Counted from the first letter of the stretch, positions 45,535-56,089 are shown. The stretch is 64,000 nucleotides of DNA from Polytrichum commune (GCA_950295325.1 OX485806.1:41850001-41914000); one strand, 5' to 3'. The notes: generated by a model from the sequence alone, not told the origin. Program-made: numbers and translations.

Positions 45535-47280
45535 TCAATCAACCATGAGGTTGTCACTACTAGATTCCCTACTTCCAAAGATACTACCCTCATGGCCGCC
45601 CTCATCGGAAGTGGAATCTAAGCTATGGCACTCATTCTCCACCTCCGCAGAATGGTCGAAAAAATCTAAAGCACGGGGGTCATAACGTGGAGATGGGTAC
45701 TAGCTTCGGTAGGAGAAGGTTGTGCCACTAGTACCATCGCCATATCATGGGCATAGATAGGCAATGTGAATCCCATGGTGGGAGTACCCAACACATCCGC
45801 TCCAACACCAAGTCTGAAAATAAGCACGAAAATTGTAAGAAAGAGGATGGAAAGTGTAAAAGCTGAATGGACAAGGAAAATAAGCGAAGAAGGTCATCAT
45901 ACTCACTTACTGCGAGGGCTCTGGCCTCGATCGCTTCAAGGCCGGCTGCCTCTTCTGCGTGCCTTGTGAAGCCTGCGTGGAAGCAACAACAATGGATGGA
46001 GCCTTCACCGCAGGCTTAACACTCTTAAGTGGCTTAAGGACACGGTTGAAGGTGTCCTCATCCTCCTCAAGAGCAACGATATGGCACCCAAGCTGCCTGC
46101 ATGCATGGATAGAAGTCCCTGTTGCGGAGGAAATCTTAGCAAAGGGAAAGAAAAAAAAACTTAGAAATTGAAAATTAGGATATGATGGCAAGTGAAGTAG
46201 GACATACCAACGCCTACATTAACGTCCACCACAACCTGTCCAATGTCTGTAGTGGCCATTATCAAGGAGGACATGAAAGAAATATCTTTCTCCCGGGGAC
46301 CACGCCAAGCTTTGGAGCCGTCCATGAGAGGAGTTGCGGTATAATTCATAATCGCATCATCCATGTCGAGCTCAATGCCAAGAGCCTTGGCGAAATGACG
46401 AGTGCCGGGGCCGCTTATCAAGGTCGGATCCAATTGTTTTCGTGGCACGAACAAGTAGTACAACCTGGAAGAGGTTGGTGGTCTTGTCCTTATGCTTAGC
46501 TGAATGTAGGCAAAGACGGTTGACTCCCAGCCACTCCTTGAAGATCGTGAACCCAAAAGGAACGAAGTGGTCTTCAATGCTCTCCCTGAAGTCACCATTG
46601 TCATCCGGATGAAAGAGGAGGAGAGCTCCATCGTCATGTAGGATCTCATCCGCGAAATCGAAGAGCTCACCTAGAAAATCGGTATCCAAAGCATTCCAGG
46701 AAGGTACACTATAGGAAGGATCGGAGACATTGGGTACGGGCAGGTTCTCCGGGATGTCGGCAATGACAAGATGAGCCATGCCCACATATGACCTCGCAAC
46801 GCCTAGAGCTCTCTTAGGATGGGAGGGTGGAAGAGAAAGAATGAAGTTTGAAACCTCTTGAAAATGACGACGTTGATGGATAATGGAGGCATTCAACATG
46901 AATTCTAAAACAACGGGAGGACGCCTAGCAGATGAAGGAATGGGCCGAGGAGGCAGCCTGGATAGAGTAGGAATTTGACTAAAAGTTGGAGTAGATGCAA
47001 CTGCCGCCTCATGTGAAGCCGGGGGATCATCCTCCACAGTCTTGAGCTTCCTCGCGCGCTTCTTTAGTGATGACTCGTCTTGAGTCGCATGCTTCCTCCT
47101 CTTGGACTTCTGAGTGTTGGGCTCATCGAGAGTCGCAACAACCTCATCCACCTCCTGAAGCTGACTCTCTAGAAGAACAACCTCATCGCTTTGAGAAGGT
47201 GGCTCTCCACCGGAGAGCCGAATCTTCAAGGCCGCCTCCTCATCCGGCTGCCACGTCCTCTTACACTCCAAGTACCAGCA
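45535..47280 (-). pseudogene. DNA methyltransferase-like exons (C-terminal half), E2 copy
   Basis: Main exon about 47270-46208: basic linker (QKSKRRKHATQDE, SLKKRARKLK), then GMAHLVIADIPENLPVP at the place of catalytic motif IV. Then follow FADEILHDDGALLLFHPDDN, a frameshift near 46455, FVPRKQLDPTLISGPGTRHF, KAWRGPREKDISFMSSLI, and GQVVVDVNVGVG. A GT-AG intron (46207-46119) splits the motif I loop; splicing yields DVNVGVGTSIHACRQLGC then HIVALEEDED. The next exon runs to about 45900 (KSVKPAVKAPS). The last exon, 45814-45535, has acceptor TATTTTCAG and an acidic tail (SLDSTSDEGG) ending at TGA. Order IV then I matches beta-class DNA amino-methyltransferases. The DIPEN motif is not the usual DPPY/SPPY, so activity is doubtful. 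The upstream half is at 49587-51530. Confidence 0.6.
46119..46207 (-). other. 89-bp GT-AG intron inside the methyltransferase motif I
   Basis: Donor G|GTATGTCC at 46208/46207 and acceptor CAACAG|GGACTTC at 46119/46118. Joining restores a continuous VGVGTSIHACRQLG loop that aligns with the unspliced STGSFILATRACG of E1. Confidence 0.7.
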
Positions 47281-47476
47281 ACACTCGCGGAGATGCGGGA
47301 GGGAGAAGTTGCGCTTTTAGCCGGCGAAAAAATGAAGGTGGGCGAAGAGGAATCCGACCATGCATCTAGAAAGGGAGGAAGCTTCTTCAAAGCCTTCTTC
47401 TTGAAAAACTCGTGCTTGATGTACCTTCACAACCAAGGAGTGAGGCCTATAAGAAACTTAGAAAACAAAGAGTATG

Positions 47477-49555
47477 ATATAAATGAGAACAAAAGATGTC
47501 TCAACTAACTTACCGGAAAATCAAGCGCTTGACACCCATAGAGCTTTGATAGCCAAAAAAAAAGGTTTAAGAATTTCTGGATTGAGAGACCTAGGGGCTG
47601 TCGGTTCCGACAACGCCCCTAGGCCCTCCAACCAGACCTCACAAACAACACACCTAATCTCTAAACTCATATTCAGACCCCATAAAATGATGCAATATTC
47701 ATTAACCAAACAAGTAACTAGCTTCCTGGACCCATTTCGGACCCCTTAAATGAACCAACATTCATTAACCAAACAAGTAACTAGCTTCCTGGACCCATTA
47801 CAAACCCGTTAAAATGAACCAACATTCATAAACCAAACAAGTAACTAACTTCCTGGGCCCATTTCAGACCCCTTAAAAAAAATGAACCAACATTCATTAA
47901 GCAAACATGTAACTAGCTTCCTGGACCCATTTCAGACCCCTTAAATGAACCAATATTCATGAACCAAACATGTAACTAGCTTCTTGGGCCTATTTCAGAC
48001 CCGTTAAAATGAACCAACATTCATTGACCAAACATGTAACTAGCTTCCTGGGCCCATTTCAGACCCCTTAAATATGAACCAACATTCATTAACCAACCAT
48101 GTAACTAGCTTCTTGGGCCCATTTCAGACCCCTTAAAAATGAACCAACATTCATTAAGCAAACATGTAACTAGCTTCCTGGACCCATTTCAGACCCCTTA
48201 AATGAACCAACATTCATTAACCAAACATGCAACTAGCTACCTGGAGTCATTTCAGACCCTTTAAATGAACCAACATTCATGAACCAAACATGTAACTAGC
48301 TTCTTGGGCCTATTTCAAACCCCTTAAAAATGAACCAACATTCATTAAGCAAACATGTAACTAGCTTCCTGGACCCATTTCAGACCCCTTAAATGAACCA
48401 ATATTCATTAACCAAACAAGTAATTAGCTTCCTAGACCTATTTAGACCCCTTAAATTGATCCAACATTCATTAACCAAACATGTAACTAGCACCCTTGAC
48501 CCATTTCAGACCCCTTAAAATGAACCAACATAGCATTCATGGACCCCATTTCTGACCCTCTAGACACACCCATAGAGCTTTGATAGCATAAAAAAATGGT
48601 TAGAGAATTTGTGGATTGAGAGCCCCAGGGCTGTCGGATCCGACAACGCCCCTAGGCCCTCCAACCAGACCTCACAAAAGCACACCTCATCTCTAAACTC
48701 ATATGCAGACCCCTCATATTGATCCAACATTCATTAACCAAACATGTAACTAGCTTCTTGGGCCCATTTCAAACCCCTTAACGTGAACCAACATTCACTA
48801 ACCAAACAAGTAACTAGCATCCTGGACCCATTACAGACCCCTCAAAATGAACCAACATAGCATTCCTGAACCCCATTTCAGACCCTCTAGACACACCCAT
48901 AGAGCTTTGATAGCAAAAACAAAATGGTTTGAGAATTTCTGGTTTGAGAGACGCAGGGGCTGTTGGATCCAACAACGCCCCTAGGCCCTCCAACCAGACC
49001 TAACAAAATCACACCTAATCTCTAAACTCATATTCAAACCCCTTAAAAATGAACCAACATTCATCAACCAAACATGTAACTAGCTTCTTGAGCCCATTTC
49101 AGACCCCATAAAATGATCCAATATTCATTAACCAAACAAGTAATTAGCTTCCTGGACCTATTTCAGACCCCTTAAAATGAACCAACATTCATTAACCAAC
49201 CATGTAATTAGCTTCTTGGGCCCATTTCAGACCCCTTAAATTGATCCAACATTCATTAAACAAACATGCAACTAGCACACTGGACTCATTTCAGACCCCT
49301 TAAAATTGTCCAACATTCATTAACCAAACATGTAACTAGCACCCTGGATCCATTTCAAACCCCTTAAAATTGTCCAACATTCATTAACCAAACATGTAAC
49401 TAGCACCCTGGACCCATTACAGACCCCTAAAAATGAACCAACATAACATTCATGGACCCCATTTCCGACCTCTAGACACACCCATAAAGCTTTGATAGCA
49501 GAAGATAGCTTTAGATAGCCTATAAGCAACTTAGAGAACAAATAGTTTGATGTAA
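47477..49555. repeat. 2-kb minisatellite within an intron of the methyltransferase-like gene
   Basis: About 25-30 units of about 62-64 bp with the phrases TGAACCAACATTCATTAACC, AAACATGTAACTAGCTTCCT and GGACCCATTTCAGACCCCTT. Two longer interruptions (about 48545-48720 and 48890-49040) repeat the leading block 'ccatagagctttgatagc' and 'ctgtcgg(a/t)tccgacaacgcccctaggccctcc'. The flanks duplicate one another: 47477-47541 and 49550-49612 both contain GAGAACAAAAGATGTC...AACTAACTTACC and AAATCAAGCGCTTGACA, which on the minus strand is an exon end with a GTAAGTTAGTTG donor. Confidence 0.9.
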
Positions 49556-49586
49556 ATGAGAACAAAAGATGTCCCAACTAACTTAC

Positions 49587-51530
49587 CAAAAAATCAAGCG
49601 CTTGACAATGTTGTCAGCGCCTTTGACATCCTTCCACAACGTCCCTTTTCCATAGATATCTGACCCTGAAAAATGACCAATGAACGCCTTATCCCAAAGG
49701 CAAATTCGCCACTTCTCCAAGTAATCAGGCAACGAATCAACTTCCACGTCTCCGTCAAGCCCACCCAATGCACTAAGTATATCCGGTAACTCCTTGACCG
49801 CAACATCCTCTAGCTGTGAAAAAATTCAAGGCGAACATGAGAATTGGCACAAAATGAAGAATTGAAAGGTAAGTAAAGAAAAAATGATAGACGTACCCCT
49901 GCCCAGAACGTTGCTTTATTGAGTCAAGATGTCCTCGCTTGCAGGACTTTTGGGAAACCGGATAGCTTCACGATTGAAACTTCCACTGTTCCACCACTTA
50001 AGCCAACGGATTTTATACTCTGGCTCGACAGCGGCAGTGGCAATGAGTTGCAATTTCTCCAATGTCATCTCAATCTTTTGAGAATGGTGGACGCTATAAT
50101 GCCTAGTAATCTGAAACAAATGCAATCAAAATAGAAGGCCAAGTAAATTCGAGAATGTTTTCTGAAAAAATGCTGCAAAGAATGCAAGCAATACGAAAAG
50201 TATAATTCCAAATGGGATGACAAGGAAATTACCTCCTTTAGGAACTGTTTTCCAATGGCAGGGTTTGCGATCGATTGTTGTTTGTTGAACTTGTGCCCAA
50301 GTTCCTCAGTCGTCTTCTTAATCACAGAGTCCAATACATCACTCAACCCCTTCCATGACTACTCATCTAGAGGCACTTCCTCCTTGTAGATTTGGGCTGC
50401 CTCATCTACTGCATCACCTATCTCTTGCTGAACATATATTCTAAATTGTTAGATTATGACTAAAAGCAATGAAAACGAAATAAAGGTTAAAGAATTTGGG
50501 TTTAGGGGCTTACATTGAAAATGAAGGACACCATAAGATCCTAGGTCAGCGGGTACCAAGGGAGCTTGGGGCCTCTGCTCTTGTACAATTGGAATTGCTC
50601 CTCGGTCAATAATGGCTGGTAGTAGCTAAGATCATACGAACCGTATTTTTGGATGCGGTGTAGAGTGTGAACAAGGCTAGTTTTAACGTGCGCGGTTTGG
50701 TTAGCCTTGTTGCGGTTGACACAAATGCCATTAGATGCAAATTAAAAAATAAAGAAAACAACGAATTGAAAAACCATCATACTCACTTGTTGATGTCGTG
50801 CATTGCGTTAAGGACGTCCCCACGCCCACCCGTTATGTCCAAGATGACACATTCGGGGCAACCATGCTTCTCGTACCAGAGTGCATCGTCCTTGTGATCT
50901 GTTTCAATACACTCCTTCCATGCTAGCAAGCGGTGGTTACCATCATACACAAAGAACATACATCCACTGAGGCTCATCAAGTCCTTATCCGCGCGCAAAA
51001 AAGACTCAAACTTATCATTTTCTGCATTCCAAAACTCTCCCCATTCACTTTTGTCTTTGCCAGAAATGAATCGATTCTCTCCACTCTCATTTGCAGTAGA
51101 CACATACAAAGTGGCAGACCCAGCACGGTATCCAAATTGAAATGCCGCCATTAGTTTTTAACGTCGCTTCGGAGCGTTGGGCGAACCAATGGCATGTGAA
51201 CCAGCGTGCAGAGGGGGATTCTCATAGAGGACTTTTCGGCCGGTTGTATTTTCATGCCCTCAACAACTGAAAAGCTATCTTTCTTTAAATTATGGCGAAT
51301 GCAATACTCCATTGCACGGACACCCACATCCAACTCTGGAGGTGAACCACCTAGTGGCATGACGGGTGTCTGCGGTTCGCTACTTCATGGTGCAAGACTA
51401 GTGTTTTCAGCACATGACAACGGAGACTCTTGCTCCCTATGCTCTTCAACACTAACCCCAACATCCAATGACTCTCCATCCGCACCCATCTCAACGATCT
51501 GCAGATTAGCAATTATTTGCAAACATTAGA
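49587..51530 (-). pseudogene. ParB/sulfiredoxin-like N-terminal and middle exons of the E2 methyltransferase gene
   Basis: Minus strand, 5' to 3'. About 51500-51151: SPPELDVGVRAMEYCIRHNL, then IPLCTLVHMPLVRPTL (like LFVPLCRMVPMPIVCPAL in E1). 51151-50783: FQFGYRAGSATLYVSTANES, CMFFVYDGNHRLLAWKE (50931-50950 encodes VYDGNHR), CPECVILDITGGRGDVLNAM, donor at HDINK|GTGAGT. Next exon about 50710-50510: TLHRIQKYGSYDLSYYQPLL, KLPWYPLT(stop)DLMVSFIF, donor GTAAGCC. Next, ending about 50229: TTEELGHKFNKQQSIANPAI, donor GTAATTTCC. Next, from acceptor TGTTTCAG near 50115: KIRWLKWWNSGSFNREAIRF. Last, 49811-49587: LPDILSALGGLDGDVEVDSL, donor GTAAGTTAG. In-frame stops (TAG, TAG, TAA, TGA) mark decay. The order matches E1. 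Confidence 0.6.
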
Positions 51531-51539
51531 AGCAGTCAA

Positions 51540-51667
51540 TTGAACACCCTTATAGAGGACCCATTAAGCAAAACATCCACCACACAATGAACCAACATAA
51601 CATTCCTGGACCCCATTTCAGACCCTCTAGACACACCCACAGACCTTTGATAGAAGGAAAAAAATGG
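51540..51667. repeat. minisatellite piece at the 5' edge of the E2 transposase
   Basis: AATGAACCAACATAACATTC, GACCCCATTTCAGACC and CTTTGATAGAAGGAAAAAAA match the units of the 47.5-49.5 kb array. It ends exactly where homology to the E1 transposase begins (about 51668), replacing the first about 300 codons of the transposase. Confidence 0.75.
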
Positions 51668-54400
51668 TGTACCGCCTCACCCTTCACCGCAGATGTTGAT
51701 CCCCCAGCTGGGTCATCTCTCGTTTGTAAGGTCTGTAAGACACCACCCTACTGTCTTGATACTTGCCAACCCAAGATGTACTATGTTCTTGGCAAAGGTG
51801 ATATGACCCGTGCATGCATCCATATGGGTCATCACCATCACCCCGTTTCGCAAGGTGTCTGTAGAGAGTCTAAGGTTGAAATTCATGATCTCATTGGTAG
51901 GGAAGTTGAGAGGACTCCCACCGCCACCAACTCTGCCATTGCATTGGCTGTAAGTAAAGAGTTCTTGGCCAAGTACCTTCTATGCACGGGATCTGAGCCC
52001 AATAAGGTTATGGACCTCGAGTCCATGAAGTTTGTCATGGACAGGTACCAACACCTCAACACCCCGAGTATTCGAAACACGGTCACTTCCTTCAAGCGCA
52101 TTGGGCAAGGGGGGATCATTGACAGCATCACCGGACTCAGAGGTCATAGCAGTTGGTCCTATGTGCAAGAAAACAAATTCCCAGGCCAGGGAAAGCTGTT
52201 GGAGAAAGTCTACGTGTTCAAGATGTCCGAGGTGGGCCCTGGGTCTGGAGTTGACCTTGTCATGAGAATGCAACCACACGGTGACTTGCACGATGCTTGG
52301 GTCATGTTCGACCATGTCAAGCGTGTCAAGGGGTGGACAACCATGGCTTGTCATGTCTATGACTTGGCCTACTGCCGAGTTATGACTATTGCAGTATGTG
52401 ATATGCAGTCTGAGGATGTCACGGCGCAGAGCCTTCTTTGGCATGGGCTCAATGAAGTTATGGACAGACATGGCATTGCTAAAGTTAACTTCAAAGGGTT
52501 CATGGCGGACAGTGCACAAGCCAATTGGAATGCAGTTAGGATTATCTATGCAAGTGGTGATCCCAAGGTTCCTATGGAGTCTCGCGAGAGGACATGTCTA
52601 TTGCACTGGACAGTGTCTATGGAGCGCCACACCGCCACCCACATCAAGCCCGACCTCCAACAACAACACAAGTTGTTATGCAAGCAGTACAAAGATGCCA
52701 AGACTCCCGAGCAGTCCGAGTCCTGTTATCTTGCCATCCGGGCTTGGTGGCTTTCATCCGGAGCTGCATCCAAGGAAGGAATCAGGGACCTTGATACATG
52801 GCTTGCATTCTGGCACTTTCGTTACCGTCAATGGGGTGGTTTCATGCAACTAGTGAGTATACCATCCACTTTCTGCTTTGTTTTTTTATGTCAATTTTTT
52901 TTTGGTTTTTTTTGGTGTTTTTGCTATCATATTGGGCTTTTACCCATATTTTGTGCAAAGCGTACTCACTATATTTCATTGACTTCTCTCAGAATTTCAC
53001 AGATTTTGAGTTCGCAGAGATGCCATCTTGCAACCTCTCTGAGACAGTCCATAACAAATGGCTTCAGCAGTCTGGAAACCGTGGCTATGATCTATATGTT
53101 GCGACCGTGGATGATTTCGTGAGGGCGTTCATGCAATGTATGAACTACTACGCCTACTTGAAGGGTGATCCCTCTGGTACTGGCCCAGGAAAATAAGAAC
53201 TCCGCCTTCGTGCTGCACAACGATCCGGTGACGCCAAGAGAATTGTTGCAGCCCTCGAGCACATGCCTGGAGCAGAGCATTGGTGCACCCGCAAACCCCA
53301 ACTCGAAGGAGAGGAGGTCTTTGGCACCGCCAAGCGCAAACTTGATATGTCCCCTGGTTCTGATCAGGATTCACATAGACCTGACAAGGTCAGCTTCTCT
53401 CATCCACGAGTGAACACTAGGTCAACTAAGGCACATACCGATTCTGCCACACCATCAGACCAGCCCCTAACACAATCACTGGAGAAATCGATTCCACAAC
53501 GGGTCACCCACGTCAATAACATTCAGGAGACCCACTGCGATGTCTCCAAGTGGCACATTTCTAGACTGCCCAAGACTTCCGCCAAGGCCTGCTTTGCCAT
53601 GCAAGCTCACACAAAGACCAAGTGCACCCAGAAGATCGTTCGGCATGGTAAAAATACTCCAGCCCCTACGTACGCTGGCTACATGCGCGACTACAAGAAG
53701 AACAAGGAATTCTTGACACAGTTCTTCTTCTGCAACGACGACATTGAGAGATGTGTCAAAGGCACTAGGAGGAAGTGGGTGCAGCATCGTCCGGATGTCC
53801 CGGACGTCTGGCGTCCTCATTGGGACAAACCTCACTCTTCAGGAGGTTCTGGCCCTTGAAGAAGCGGGATTCCAACTTCAACAGCGTGAAGATGTGTCAC
53901 CCAGAAGACTCTTCAGTGACTCCTCCAATGTTGCCTCATCCATGGCCGAACTCCCTACCCCGGCCCAAGCCGATCAATACCCTACTCTCAAGTTTGGAAA
54001 GAAGATTCGGCGCAGCAACAACGGACCATGCGTCCAACAACGCAACAAGTGGGAGTCCGCCCTCAACGTGGACGGACAAATCACCTCCGTCACAATGATA
54101 CCCCACCCAGGGATCGGGTGCATCATTCTCTTCCAGTCTCGGAAGTAGGCTAAGATTGAGGAGTACCGTATCACTATCAGCACCTTCCCATCTTGTACAT
54201 GCCCGGATTTCGTGGAGATGTCAGCAAGAGCACTTGGGAAGCGGCGCACTTGGGTAAACTGCAAGCACTTGTACTTCATTTTTCGTGTTACCTGCAACTT
54301 GGACCAATACCAAGAAACTTTCATCCATGCTCCGAGCCTTAGTTTCAATGAAGTGAAGCACCTCCTCGAAAGTGGCATCATGAAGCATGTGGGACCTTAG
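51668..54400 (+). pseudogene. MULE-like transposase, E2 copy (5'-truncated)
   Basis: Exon 1, 51668-52852: Cys/His finger (CKVCKTPPYC; TRACIHMGHHHHP), VMDRYQHLNTPSIRN, core (WVMFDHVKRVKGWTTMACHV; KGFMADSAQANWNAV with the second acidic residue; RERTCLLHW). The intron is 52853-52992. Exon 2: FEFAEMPSCNLSETVHNKW, then an in-frame TAA at 53194, RLRAAQRSGDAKRIVAALEH, DVSKWHISRLPKTSAKACF, FCNDDIERCVKG. A one-base frameshift lies near 53820. Then TNLTLQEVLALEEAGFQLQQ, an in-frame TAG at 54146, and the SWIM finger CTCPDF (54194) to NCKHLYF (54260), ending MKHVGP at 54400. It acts, when intact, by binding terminal repeats and cutting/joining the element in the nucleus. The N-terminal exons seen in E1 are missing. 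The remaining body is far better preserved than E1. Confidence 0.82.
52853..52992 (+). other. 140-bp GT-AG intron in the E2 transposase
   Basis: Donor CAACTA|GTGAGTATACC, acceptor CTTCTCTCAG|AATTTC; phase 0 on both sides. E1 has an intron at the same codon position (MLF|GTAAGTACAT ... TTTTGTATAG). Confidence 0.8.
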
Positions 54401-54944
54401 CGTGGATCCCTAGAGGAGCTAGGCTGCCCCCCCCCCCTTATTTATAAGTTCACGCTAAGTATTTTCTATTGCGTTGAGTATACCATAGTACGAGTTCGCT
54501 CTGAAAATATCATTGATATATCAGGCCTATCATTATCTACACGATTTGAATTGTATTCGTTTATAAATATTTATAAAGGTTTATAAATATTTATGGGTCT
54601 CTTCTTCCAACGGTAGTTTTAGATGTTATTGAATGGTACGAGTCTTGCTACTTTGCTTGAATGCTTGAATCTTATGACTTAGAGTTTTCTCTCACGTTGT
54701 GACCTTAGCCTATGATTAAGCGGTTGTTACCATAATATGGATAGTCAAAAGTTTCCTGGTTTGATTAGATCATGTGAACTAGTCGCTCTGAAAGGAACCC
54801 TATAACCAAGTCTCTGTCCTTAAAGCCCCCAAAATTTGCACGGAAATAGGTCTAGCTTTTTTACTAAAAAAAAATGTCCCACGATTTTCTCTATTTTAAA
54901 TTCCAAATTTAGAAATTATATTCATATAATTGGAAAGTGTTGAT
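54401..54944. other. E2 right arm, non-coding
   Basis: Transposase 3' flank with a C homopolymer at about 54428-54438 and AT-rich sequence with 'tttataaatatttata' repeats. No gene seen. Confidence 0.5.
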
Positions 54945-55001
54945 TTTTTTCTGCTCACCGCTCACCGCTCGCGTCCCACCGCTCACACGGTAGCGTCGTT
55001 G
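54945..55001. repeat. E2 right terminal inverted repeat
   Basis: CTGCTCACCGCTCACCGCTC followed by GCGTCCCACCGCTCACACGG and TAGCGTCGTTG; it is the inverse of the left end at 44422-44490. Confidence 0.75.
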
Positions 55002-55643
55002 TGTCGCGACCCTTGCTAATTTTCTTTAACTTAGCTTGACCACCTCCCAACTCTAGCAAGTGCCACGAACGCTAACCTGCACATTCCATGCACATACATG
55101 GTTAGCTCCCAATACCGCGGACCTTCAAGCTCATAGCTTGGTGACCAAACACTCCTACACATGCATTCGGGACTCCCCCCTTAGTAGGTAGCCAATGGCT
55201 AAGGTGGACTTCCCTCCATGGAGGTTCATTCTTGAGTTGATCATTGTGTTGCCAAAATAACACTACAACTATCCAGAGCAAATTGTTAAGTATGCTCCGG
55301 GGGGGGGGCGGTCAGCTAAGCCACCTCACTCATATAAGCATCGAGGACTTTGTGAGGGGCCCCTATTCAACCGTCAAATACCCTTTTGTTTCTCTACAAC
55401 GATTGGGGCCAACTAGACATTTTCCCTTAGTCGCTGGGGCTAAAACCCCCCAGCAGCTTCAGACCATCATAACTTCTACATATGATGTAAGATACTATCA
55501 AGCAATCATTCTATTGCCATCTATTCTTTACATAGATGCCGATAAACCCCTCATTTGCGCAAGTATTGAGGAAGTTATGGCTGTTCAAACCTAGGCAGTC
55601 CCGGGCGCCACTCCCAGGCCAGTGTTGTCCCAAGACAACACCT
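55002..55643 (-). mobile_element. LTR-B, 3' two thirds, minus strand
   Basis: It starts TGTCGCGACCCTTGCTAATT and runs to GTTGTCCCAAGACAACACC, where the 5' part of the LTR is missing. A G/C homopolymer lies at about 55299. It adjoined 44333-44410 before E2 inserted. Confidence 0.75.
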
Positions 55644-56079
55644 ATCAACGTGGATTGAGAATTAGGGTAGGAATGAGGACCAGGGTGATGTGTGCTAGGT
55701 AGAAAATTACTTAGTTGATAATTCAACAATTAGTGAGATTGATATAAACGGCATGAACAAGCTAATGTGTAATTAACATTGGTTCAAGGCCATTAGGGTA
55801 CTGTGTGAGTGAGTGATTAGATTGGTAGGGTAAGTTATGAGGCTCAAGAGCAACATGGATTCCTAATGGGTAATTGTGTGTAAGACTGACCATAGAGTAG
55901 TGGAGTATTTATGAATACTTGAACCTTTAGGATATTGAATAAAAGGTTGTGTGTTAAATGTTCATATTTTGGGAGCATTGGGAGTTGGGGCACAAGGCTA
56001 AGGGAGTTAAGCGAGTACATGCGAACCATGGGCTCTCACCTGGACTACGACATATAAGGGTGGGGGTTTATGGCTGACA
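55644..56079 (+). mobile_element. LTR-C-like 3' fragment
   Basis: It ends CTCACCTGGACTACGACATA then GGGGGTTTATGGCTGACA, like the end of 19932-21682. The rest is AT-rich with no gene. Confidence 0.5.
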
Positions 56080-56089
56080 ACATCGGAAT

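Larger units (their letters stand above)
44422..55001. mobile_element. composite MULE-like element E2 with TIRs and TSD
   Basis: This 10.6-kb element has inverted ends: left tip AGGAATGCTACGATGTGAGC against right tip (reverse complement) CAACGACGCTACCGTGTGAG, both continuing into GAGCGGTGAGCGGTGA-type runs. TGTCGCGACCC flanks both sides, the 9-11 bp duplication expected of MULEs. Inside are a minus-strand ParB/methyltransferase-like gene (51530-45535), a plus-strand MULE-like transposase (51668-54400), a 2-kb minisatellite and a small MITE. The same two genes in the same orientation occur in E1. Stops in both genes indicate this copy is dead or dependent on another. Confidence 0.8.

Noticed and set aside
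46182-47508. Plus-strand frames opposite the methyltransferase-like exons
   Set aside because: Antisense shadows of the minus-strand gene, whose motifs and splice sites are consistent.
47477-49555. CRISPR-like array
   Set aside because: Units are contiguous 62-64 bp tandem repeats without unique spacers, and the sequence context is eukaryotic transposon DNA.
51883-52519. Minus-strand frames opposite the E2 transposase
   Set aside because: Antisense shadows; the plus strand carries the finger, core and SWIM motifs matching E1.
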